A stretch of 64,000 nucleotides of DNA, taken from Prorocentrum cordatum. Taxonomy: Eukaryota; Sar; Dinophyceae; Prorocentrales; Prorocentraceae. Below, one piece after another: positions 56,061-64,000 of this stretch (position 1 is its first letter; each line of letters opens with the position of its first letter). Made by a program: the position numbers and the translations under genes. A model generated the notes under the pieces. It made no database searches and had not been told where the DNA came from. It was given only the letters and a program-made list of their open reading frames with translations. Location of the stretch: assembly GCA_963575745.1 (NCBI GenBank), contig CAUYUJ010004335.1, forward strand, positions 458,856 to 522,855, read 5' to 3'.

Positions 56061-57300
56061 ACCACCTTCGGCGCTTGGGGCGTGAGGTAGCAGTGGGCTC
56101 GAGGGGCTGGCCGGGCGGCTGGCCCAGGCGGCCTGGCGCATGGACGGCGGCCCGCAGCTGCCGCCCGGCTGGGTTTGGGCCTGTTGCGCCGTCACGCTCC
56201 ACGACGGCGCGGCTCTTGCCGGCTACGCCCCGGGCTGCTGGCACAGACCCTGGGGAGGAGGCGCGGCGCCCCTGGCGGCTACCGGGTCCCGCGAGGGGGC
56301 CGACGGAGGCGCCGCAGCAGCAGGCGCGTTGGCGCCCAACGCCTGGGGAGCGGCGCGCCGCGGCCTCTTCGGCGGCGCTGGGGGATGCGTGCTGGCCCAG
56401 CTCCTCCCCAGGAGCGCCGCCGCGGCCGACGGCAGCGCTGGGCTTCCGGGCTGCGGCGGCAGCGGCGAAGGCCGCTGCCCCAGGCGCCCGGCAGACGCCA
56501 GGACCTGTCGGCCGACCTCTGACGCGGGCGACGCGGCCAGCGGCGGCGGCGGCACCGACGGACGGCGCGAGGGCTTGCGGAGGCCGCCGCTGCTGACGCC
56601 GGCGGACGGCGTGAGGCCCCCGCCTGGGCCTGGGGACGGCGAAGGCGGCGACCCGTGGGAGGAGCCGCGGAGGCCCTCGCGCCGCGACTGCCTGCAGGCC
56701 CCCAGTTGGGCCGAGCTCGGACACGACGGCTACTGGGCGCGCGCGAGCAACCCCAGCGTCGCGGCGGCGCGCCACTGGCTCAAGCGCCGGTAGCGCCGGC
56801 GCAGCCCCAGCAGCGAGCGGCCCCGCCGCCGGCGCAGGCGCAGGAGCAGCTGCGGGCGCGACCGCCCGCTCTCGGCGGCGGGGGCGCGGTCGCGGGCGGC
56901 GAGACTGGCGCCGAGCCGGCGCGGCCCCGAGGGCCCCGAGGGTGGCGGCGACGCGGCGCGAGCGAGCCCCCAGAGGCGGCGCCCCAGCAGTTCTGGCCGG
57001 TACGAGCGGCGGGAACACGCGCCGCTCCCCGAGGCGGGTAAGCTCTTGGCGACCTCCGCGCGGCAGGCCCCGACTGCGCCCCCGGAGCACAAGGCGCCCT
57101 GGCGGCGGCGGCCGACCCAAGAAACCCCGGCTACAACACTCAGCTACGAGGACAGCGGCGGACTCCCCCTGGCGCCAGCAGCGGCGCTGGTAGCGCCGAA
57201 AATGGGGGCACCGACTCCGACGGCAGCGGCGGCAGCAGCGCCGGCAGCCGGCCGCGGCGTCGACGCGCGGCTGCCGAGGAGCCCGGCGGCGGGGACAATA
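56060..57300 (+). CDS. Possible Ala/Pro/Arg-rich coding region (unassigned)
   Basis: Very GC-rich and open on both strands. The most protein-like plus frame reads GGPQLPPGWVWACCAVTLHD, then GAALAGYAPGCWHRPWGG, and ends CLQAPSWAELGHDGYWARAS followed by a stop near 56,793. Other plus frames continue as EPPEAAPQQFWPVRAAGT and ATTLSYEDSGGLPLAPAAAL. They could be exons, or frame-shifted parts, of the gene downstream. A 467-codon minus frame covers the same DNA but is Arg/Ala/Pro low complexity. No family recognised. Confidence 0.3.
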
Positions 57301-57439
57301 TGTGTTTTTTTCCAATATGTGGCTATAAGTTCGCAACATCGCTCGGTTAGGGGCCAGTCATACCTCCTGCACGACGAATGAGGAGGGCGCAAAAAGGGGC
57401 TCGCGCGATCCGAACTCGTCTTGGTTCAATCGTGATACC

Positions 57440-59390
57440 GTTTTTTGTTTGGGGGGCATATCGTGACCGAGGAGCGGGTGAAGAACACGGCTTCGGTGTA
57501 GAGCATGGAAACGTTGGTGAAGTCATGCCAGAAGGAGATATTGGCGATGAAAATCTACCAATCCGACATGGGCGACTTGGTCGCCAACAACATGGCGTTT
57601 TTGGGCGGCGCCATTCAGCTCACCAAGCGGATTTCTGAGCCTCAAGTTCGAGATGCGATCATCAACGAGCTCGGCGTCAGCAGCCCTAGGAGCAGATCCC
57701 TTGGGCGAGCTGACAGCACCTCTGCCTCGGCCAGCGCTTCCACGATGAGCCCAGGATCGATCCACAAGGCGTGCGGCGCGAAGCCTCCCACGGGCATCCC
57801 GCTGGCCCAAGGAAGAAACTCTAGCGGCGACAGATCAGCGACACCATCAGCGTCGGCTCGTCGCCGCGAGCCACCTGCGCTGCCGCCAGCCCCCCGATCA
57901 CGATCAAGAAGGGCGACGAGAAGAAGAGCGACCAGCTCGAGAACAGGAAGCCCGAGATCTTCTCCGTCGACTACGAGCGCATGCTCCTGATAGGGCAGCG
58001 CGGCGCGACGACCGCGGAGTACAAGATGAAGCCAAGGCCCGACGGCATGTGCACGGCCACCGTCGGCGACGACAAGGAGAAGGAGACGGAGGCGCCGAAT
58101 GCCATGTGCAAAACGTGGCTGAAGAGGAAGCCGCAGGGCAAGGGCTTGCCGCTCAAGAGGCCCGCCGCGGCGATGAAGACGGCGAAGAAGCCTGCGGCTG
58201 CCCTGGGGGCTCGGCGCATGGAGGAGCTTCCCGACGAGGAGGGCGACGACGGCGAGGGGGAGGGGGAGGGGGAGGGGTCCGCGAGCCCGACAAGGTCGAC
58301 GAGGAGGAGGCGGAGGAGGAGGAGCCCGCGGTCATGCCCACGCCCGCGGCAGCGACGCCCCCCGCGCGGAAGTGCGCTGTGATGTGGCGCAAGAATTCGC
58401 AACAGAGCGCCGCGGGGGAAGCTTTCGGCAACGAGCACCAGGCGTGCAGTGAAACGCGAAGACGGGGGCTCCTCGGGCAGCGCCGCGGGCATGGCCCCGC
58501 CTGTCGAGTCCGCCCCAGAAGTGGCCGCGCCCGCAGGCGCCGCCGCCGCAGCAGCCCACGAAGGGGCCCCAGCCCACGAAGGGGCCGCGGCCGCGCCGGC
58601 CGAGGAAGGGGCCGCGGCCGCGGGCGGCGCCGCCGCCGCGCCAGAGCAGCCCGGACAGGCGCCCACGGCGGAACAGAAGAAGCCGCCCGAGCCCCCCCTG
58701 CAGGGTCCGCCGGAAGGCGGCGCCAGCCGCCGCGCGGGCACGGCCGAAAGCCCCGCCTGAGGGGCCAGCCCAGCCGACCACGCCTGAAGACCTGAGGGAA
58801 CCCGAGGTGAGGGCAAGGGCAAAGGCAGAAGCGGCGGCAGCTCAGGCGGAGCACGAGGCAGCTCCGCGCGCAGCGGCAGCTCCGACGGGCGGAAGCAACG
58901 GCAGCCCAGAGCCAGCCGAGCCAGCAGCCCCTGCCGCCGAGCCAGCAGCCCCTGCCGCCGGGCCAGAACCACTCGCCGCCGAGCCAGCAGCCCCTGCCGC
59001 GGAGGAAGAGAACAAAGAGAAGGAGACGAAAGACGCGAAACGCAAAGCCGAAGACAAAGCCGACGAGGAGCCAGGCCACAAGAAGCAGAGGCCTGACGAC
59101 GAGGACCCCAGCAGCGGCGGCGGCTCCAACGGCAGCGGCGGCGGCTCTCAGGATAAATGCTCGCGGCAATGGGAACGCGTCCAGTGGGGTGGCCTCTCCA
59201 TGGCCATCAGACAAGACAGCTCTCCTAGTCGCAGCGCGCCCTGCGAAGAGCCCCGCGCGCCGCGCAGAGACCGCGCGCGGTGGCCGCGCGCCGCCCCTCC
59301 TAACAACCAAACAAAAAACATCGCCGTTTTCATCATCGCCACCATCACATCCGCCCCATGTGGAGGAGGTCGCACATCGAGGGAATGAGG
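57440..59390 (+). CDS. Hypothetical protein with KRPAA basic motifs (frame-disrupted)
   Basis: Five consecutive segments in shifting frames look coding: ETLVKSCQKEILAMKIYQSD with NNMAFLGGAIQLTKRISEPQ (57,505-57,680); QISDTISVGSSPRATCAAAS through PEIFSVDYERMLLIGQRG and KTWLKRKPQGKGLPLKRPAA (57,830-58,270); EEEEPAVMPTPAAATPPARK with MWRKNSQQSAAGEAFGNEHQ (58,280-58,470); an Ala/Pro/Glu-rich part (58,450-58,760); and KRKAEDKADEEPGHKKQRPD with SRQWERVQWGG (58,760-59,390). Basic KRPAA and KKQR clusters suggest a nuclear protein. Third positions are strongly G/C. The frame order 1-3-2-3-1 implies introns, indels or decay. Function unknown. Confidence 0.45.
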
Positions 59391-59394
59391 GGGG

Positions 59395-59770
59395 GGGCGT
59401 GGACCTCGGTCAACCCGGCGGGCACCCACCAGGACACGCATGCCAATCTGGGGACCCACTGGAGCCGCGGGACCTGAGGGGGCCGTCTTGGAACCATCAG
59501 GGCAACGATGCCCATCTGGAACTAGGATGGGGGCCATCTTGCAGCCTATTGGTGTCTGGCGGGTTCCTGGTCCAAAACTGTAGATTTCTTTTGTTTGTCG
59601 TAAACAGATCTGGTTCGCAAACTTTTGTTCGAGCAATTCTTTTCCCTACCTAGGCTCTGCTTAGAGGGTTCTTACTCGCTGGGCTTAAAGGGGCCGGGCA
59701 GTGGGCTCCGCCCCGGGCGGTTCCCCCGGTCCCCGCCCCGCGGTTCCCCCAGTTGCGCCCCTTTCCCTTA
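59395..59770. other. No recognised feature
   Basis: Downstream of the hypothetical gene. A GC-rich palindrome-like stretch (GGGCTCCGCCCCGGGCGG) lies at about 59,703-59,720. Nothing else identified. Confidence 0.35.
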
Positions 59771-59773
59771 GCT

Positions 59774-60012
59774 TTGCGTATCTCATCTTAGCTTAGCTTA
59801 GCTTAGCATAGCTTAGCTTAACTTCATCCTAGCTTCGCGCAGCTTAGCTTAGCTTAGCTTGGCTTGGCTTAGCTTAGCTTAGCTTTAGCTTAGCATATCA
59901 TAGCATAGCCCAGCATAGCATAGCAGAACGCAGCATAGCATAGCATAGCATATCATAACATAGCGCAGCATAGCACAGCATAGCATAGCATAGCACAGCA
60001 TAACATAACAAC
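59774..60012 (+). repeat. (TTAGC)n passing into (ATAGC)n pentanucleotide array
   Basis: AGCTTAGCTTAGC units (59,785-59,895) give way to AGCATAGCATAGC units (59,895-60,005). A shared 5-bp register with a single-base change of the unit between halves. Confidence 0.9.
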
Positions 60013-61115
60013 GACGATGAGGAGAAAAAGGAGGACGGCGTTTACCGTTACTACTAATGCTGCTTTCCTAGGGGCTCCAACTCCTAGGTAGGGTCGCACC
60101 GGGGTAATTGTTTCCATAATTTTGTGAGTGTCTTTATCAGTCAGAAATTTTGCGAACATTTGTTTTCGAACGTTTGTTATTCCGGAAAAAACTTGTTGAC
60201 TTCGAAAAGTGTTATTTCCGACTCGGTTCGTGTCGTTGTGCCCTCATTGCCGACCCCGTTCAATGCCGCATCAACTCCCAATGGATATCTGTGGACACGC
60301 TCTCGCAGCGCATCCGAGTTCAGAACAATATAGCAGTGCGGTTGTTATTTATACATATATGTGTATGTGTATATATCATATATGTGTAATGCGTACACAT
60401 ATGCGTCATGCGTATACATATTTTACCACTCAAGCATACTACTCACGCCCATCTTCATCTGCGCGCACACGCCACGAACATGCCCATAGCGCGACGCGCG
60501 CGACACGCGCGCGCGCAACATGGGCGGGCGGCGGCGTCGGCGGCGGCAGGTGCTCAGGCAGGCGAGGCTATATCGCGAGCGCGTAGCGTGCGCTTCAAAT
60601 GCCGTCCCAATATCATTACCTTCGCAAATGCAGTCGGCGAGCCATCCAACCGCCAAGCGGGCGGCGCCGGTGCCGTTCGGTGCTCGCGGCGCAAGTTTCA
60701 TCCGCAGCTCATGACATCTATTGCGCTGCAAAGCAGAGCAACCATGATGTGGTTTCAGTTTCTTGCACATGTGCTGCGCTCGCAGAGCTTTGTCGCGCGA
60801 CGGCGCAACCGTGGACCGAACGGCGAGTTCGCCGCAATCGCCCGGTAGAAAATGCAACAGCAAAACAAACATAAAACAAACAAGCACCGCCAGCGCCGGC
60901 ATCGTCTGCCCTCCTGCACAGGAGGGCGGGGGGAAGGATGGGGGAGGAAGGGGGAGGGGGGGGGGGGCAGCGAGCAGGAGAAGCAATTGCATGCCTGAAG
61001 TGACCCAGAACCGCAGGCATGTCTCCTGGCATTTGCAGCTTCTTTCGGCCCATGGGTTCATTGTTTGTGATCGTTGGGGTCAATTGATATCGATATGCTG
61101 CTTGTTCGTGGTCAA
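60013..61115. other. Unassigned upstream region with an intron-like repeat
   Basis: TA/TG alternation at 60,340-60,420. From 60,770 to 60,930 the DNA resembles 62,517-62,645 (shared CGAACGGCGAGTTCGC and GACATCGTCTGCCCTCCTG-like segments). A G-run of 10 or more lies at 60,956-60,968. Confidence 0.45.
60909..60926. other. CCCTCCTG-CA-CAGGAGGG hairpin
   Basis: Perfect 8-bp inverted repeat with a 2-nt loop, in copy 1 of a repeat pair. The counterpart at 62,625-62,642 reads CCCTCCTGCGCGGGAGGG. Confidence 0.6.
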
Positions 61116-61117
61116 CG

Positions 61118-62390
61118 ATGCACCTTCTCGTTCTCATGTCGCGTTTCCCTGTCTGCGCGCCAGCGGCGGGGGTCGCCGCCTTCGTCGCGGTCTGTGCCCC
61201 GAAGAAGAAGGAGGCGAAAGCGAAGCCCAAGGAGGCCCTCGACCACGGAGCGCCCAATCGGATGCTTTCGAGTTTGCGATGCCAGTCCAGCGACAAAGCC
61301 TCGGACGAGGAGAAGAAGCAGGCCGCCGAGGAGCGCCGGAACGCATGGTCAGGTCTCGTCAACCGCGAGGAAAAGAAACGCTTCTTGAAGATGCGGGAAG
61401 GTAACGGCCCAGGCAAGACAGCTGATGCTTTGAAGTTCGCAGTGCGTTTCGAGCAAGAGTGTGGGCATGTTCAAGAAGATGAGTATTCAAGCAGGGGCGA
61501 GTATCTCATCCCAGCGCAGATCCCGATGTGCAAGGGCTACTCCATTGCCGATTTCGCACCCCGATCTGACGCCGTCAAGTTCGCAGTTGATGCACGCGGA
61601 GAGAACGCGAGAGAGTTCGACGCCAAGGATGAACAAACCCGCAATTCATGCTACGAATGACGAGCTCAGCAGGTATTATTCCATTGACGATGAAGGGCGC
61701 AAGAAGACCTGGGCGCAGAAGCAGAGAAAGACGATCCGTGGCAGCACGGATGTGATGAACGGCGCGGAGCTCTTGAAGGCGCGCGACTCCATGGGCGCAC
61801 CGCTGGGACTACCAGCGCCGCAGCTTCCGACGGGAAAGTGCAGGTCAAGGACGAACGCCCACTCGCGCCCGAGATCAAGGACGCCGCGAAGACCCTCGAG
61901 ACCGAAGGGGGGGGAATTGCCTTCGCTCCTCTCCTCCCTTTTCCGCTTCTCTCCTCCCTGTCCGCTCCTGCGTTTTCCTCCCTCCGCTCTTCCCCCCCCC
62001 TTCGTTCCTCCCCTCCTTTCAGCCTGCGAGGACTGACTTGGCTCAGCTGCAGAAGATCCAAGCGAATGCAAGGGCCAGCTTTCGGTGAAGAGCAAGGCGG
62101 CCAATGAGGGTGACCAGAAGAAGCTGCGGTCGGACTACGCGAAAGAGATCGATGGCAGCATCGATGGTCTGGGCAATTTCTCTGACGAGTGCCGCTGCCA
62201 CATGTGCGCGGCCGAGGAGGCGCAGACCATGGATGCGAAAGATTTGGCCCCTCTCCAGAAGAAGATTGCTGAGGCGGAGGAGATGCTCCGCCTTGCAGGG
62301 TCGAAGGCCTACAGGCGCAAGTACTCCGAGCTGCTCGAGCACGCGCGAGGCCCTGGCAGAGGCCGCGGCGCCGCGGGCACGCGCGGGTAG
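61118..62390 (+). CDS. N-terminal exons of a dinoflagellate multi-copy gene family (frame-disrupted)
   Basis: The first segment carries HGAPNRMLSSLRCQSSDKAS, EERRNAWSGLVNREEKKRFL, GPGKTADALKFAVRFEQECG and GEYLIPAQIPMCKGYS. After frame steps come ELSRYYSIDDEGRKKTWAQK and VQVKDERPLAPEIKDAAKTL. A pyrimidine tract (61,918-62,020) ending TTTCAG marks an intron. The next exon, in frame 3, has KAANEGDQKKLRSDYAKEID, NFSDECRCHMCAAEEAQTMD and LAPLQKKIAEAEEMLRLAGS. Lys/Glu-rich, probably helical. I link it to the downstream conserved domain by position only; no function is known. Confidence 0.5.
61918..62022 (+). promoter_or_regulatory. Polypyrimidine tract and candidate 3' splice site
   Basis: About 100 nt of C/T-rich DNA ending CTCCTTTCAG at 62,022, with coding-like sequence beginning within about 40 nt. 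A TGA at 62,034-62,036 in the following frame means the functional AG may be a later one (for example in CTCAG near 62,045). Confidence 0.5.
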
Positions 62391-62519
62391 GGCGAGCGAG
62401 GGTCAAGAGGAGGAGGAGGTGGAGGAGGAGGAGGACGACGACGAGGAGGGGGAGGGGAACAGCAGAACGACGAGGAGGGACAGCGCATGCAAGTGAAGGC
62501 TTGCAGTGCACGCATGCGT

Positions 62520-62645
62520 GCTGCATGCGCTCGTAGAGTTTTCTCGCGCAGCTTCTTGCCGCCCCGAACGGCGAGTTCGCAGGTGCCGTGCCCCTGGAAA
62601 AAAACACTTCCCCGACATCGTCTGCCCTCCTGCGCGGGAGGGCGC
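62520..62645 (+). repeat. Intron-located copy of the 60.78-60.93 kb repeat
   Basis: CGAACGGCGAGTTCGC, an A-rich joiner, GACATCGTCTGCCCTCCTG and a hairpin, in the same order as 60,815-60,930. It lies between coding-like segments, so probably in an intron. Confidence 0.55.
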
Positions 62646-62699
62646 GTCCGCCCATCGATCCATCATCCGAGATGTCTCTCCGTCGCAACGCGTTGCGGC

Positions 62700-64000
62700 T
62701 CGAGCTCAACGGGGGCCGCCCATCTCTTCTGCGAGGGCAGATGTGCTCGGCAAACGCAAGCGCCATTACGACGCTGCGGATCTTCTTCCTGGCAGGAGGT
62801 CGAGGGCAAACGCGGGCACGCAGCCGACGACAAACGCGCTCACCTACAACGGGGCCCAGTCGCTGCTGGACGACGCCCGCGCGGGAGGCCGCCGAGGAGT
62901 GAGCGACGTGACCAGCCGCGGAGGAGCAGGCGAGATGGGCGCCAGCAAATGGGCAAATGTCGGCGGCAATGCATCCAGGAGGTTGCGGAGGCGATTTCTC
63001 CGAGGCAGCTTGTGGCCCAGGCCGTGCTTCGCGGAGGTCCGCTGCTGGGGCAAGAGGCGCAGCCGCGAGCAGAAGGAGTGGGTCGCTTTCGGCTCACCGC
63101 ACGAATATGATGCCCAACTGGTGACTCACGGCTCGCTTGAGAAACTGGGGGGCACCGGCGCCCTGGATAAAGTTGGAGAAAAGCACGTGCAACGCTGTCC
63201 CTCGACAGCGCAAGTTGACTCGATGATTTCAACAGGTCTGTGGGCCGACGGCGCCCCGTGCCAGTGGGGCCGCGATCAGACCGTAGAGCTCGCGCGCCTC
63301 AATTAGCCAGGGCTGACGAGAACGGTAGGGGCGCGCAAGCTGCGCATGCCCATCGCTGGGTTGATGAAGTCTTCCATGAGCACGAACACTTGGCATGACA
63401 CTTTCGAAGTGCTTGCTTGGAGTTTTCGGCCCACTGCTGCAGGTGAATGCCCCGCCGCCCGCCACGACGGCACAGATTGGCCGAAGTCTGACTTTCACAG
63501 AGCCAAGAAGGCAGGTTCACATTTAGGCTGCAGGTCTGCGCTGGCGCAGATGCGCGCAGATTGGACACGCTGGAAACATGTGTTCGGCTTGCCGCAGTTC
63601 AACGAGAAGGCGGGCTGCTGCTGGAGGTGCCACGCGACGCCACAGCAGGCCCCTCGCCCGCTTCTTCTCGCCCCCCCTCTCGCGGCCCTTCTCGCCCCCC
63701 TCTTCGCCGTGCGTCTCCCGCCCCCCTGCGCCCGCGCAAGTCTTCCAGCCGGGGCGCGTCTGCAGCGCGGCGCCGCGGCGGAGCAGCGGGCGCCCGAAGA
63801 CGCAACTGATCCAACACTTAATGGAACAAGATGTCACGATTTCGCCGACGATGTCAATCCCATGGGTCGATCAATCGGTCAGGAGAACCGATTGGCTACA
63901 TGTTGTTGATTTGGGCGCGGCTGCAGATTGGCTGGGGCAGATGTTTTTCATATTAATACAGCTTGAAAAATTCACCGGCCCTGCGTGCAACGAGCAATGC
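62700..64000 (+). pseudogene. Conserved dinoflagellate family protein (PHEY / LWADGAPCQW / GCCWRC / DWLHVVDLG), partial
   Basis: Frame 1 reads SKWANVGGNASRRLRRRFLR, WPRPCFAEVR, EWVAFGSPHEYDAQL, STGLWADGAPCQWGRDQTVE, a TAG (63,304-63,306), then FEVLAWSFRPTAAGECPAAR, HDGTDWPKSDFHRAKKAG, MRADWTRWKHVFGLPQFNEK and AGCCWRCHATPQQ. A GC-AG intron (63,649-63,748) leads to frame 2: ISPTMSIPWVDQSV, then DWLHVVDLGAAADWLGQMFF, open to the window end. I recognise this motif series from many predicted dinoflagellate proteins of unknown function, probably encoded in many copies. The Cys-Cys-W-x-C cluster may bind metal (inference). The stop sits where relatives have Leu (N-L-PGL), so it is likely a nonsense change. 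Confidence 0.65.
63649..63748 (+). other. Candidate GC-AG intron (100 nt)
   Basis: The donor is CAG|GCCCCT and the acceptor TCTTCCAG|CCG, with a C/T-rich interior. It joins frame 1 after the codon ending at 63,648 to frame 2 at 63,749 in phase 0, and both sides match the same protein family. GC donors are common in dinoflagellates. Confidence 0.6.

Noticed and set aside
55936-57339. A 467-codon minus-strand Arg/Ala/Pro frame
   Set aside because: Opposite strand of very GC-rich DNA whose plus strand looks more protein-like; low-complexity composition only.

Overview
The window looks like nuclear DNA of a dinoflagellate, most likely a Prorocentrum-type genome; the species is an inference. The best evidence is an exact 18-nt stretch of the dinoflagellate trans-spliced leader (8,190-8,207, minus strand). 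Supporting signs are a GC-AG intron in a multi-copy dinoflagellate protein family, two tyrosine-recombinase (DIRS-order) retroelements of a kind abundant in dinoflagellates, and very large amounts of simple and composite repeat. I see no rRNA, tRNA, bacterial operon, CRISPR array or virus. Most long open frames here come from low-complexity DNA (TCC, GAC, CAT, GGCCTCTTGG) and were not called.

Layout. 0-9.4 kb: minisatellites, tetranucleotide tracts, GGAATCC arrays, a degenerate TTAGGG-like array, GGCCTCTTGG arrays, two related hairpins and the relic spliced leader. 9.5-13.3 kb: pyrimidine tracts and unrecognised DNA with one possible exon. 13.3-18.4 kb (minus): DIRS-like element 1, with gag-like, reverse transcriptase (RT), RNase H, tyrosine recombinase (YR) and a cytosine-5-methyltransferase-like domain, broken by frame changes. 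18.4-25.4 kb and 34.6-37.7 kb: two blocks of a composite satellite-like repeat rich in (CG)n palindromes and GAC tracts. 25.4-25.8 kb: a possible RNase H scrap. 27.9-29.2 kb (minus): the C-terminal part of a non-LTR retrotransposon. 29.3-45.3 kb: mostly simple sequence, minisatellites and unassigned DNA. 45.3-54.4 kb (minus): DIRS-order element 2 with split direct repeats A1-(gag-RT-RH-YR)-B1-A2-B2, interrupted by about 2.7 kb flanked by an 8-bp direct repeat. 56.1-59.4 kb (plus): an Ala/Pro-rich, KRPAA-containing hypothetical gene in shifting frames. 61.1-64.0 kb (plus): the start of a multi-exon gene or pseudogene of a conserved dinoflagellate family, running off the window.

How it fits together. 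The recognisable proteins are almost all retroelement functions, and nothing forms a metabolic pathway. The most notable features are the YR-methyltransferase fusion in element 1, the clean split-direct-repeat structure of element 2, and several repeat families in which conserved flanks carry different simple-sequence cores. Nearly every coding-like region changes frame repeatedly. This fits old dead copies, but indel errors in a long-read assembly would look the same.
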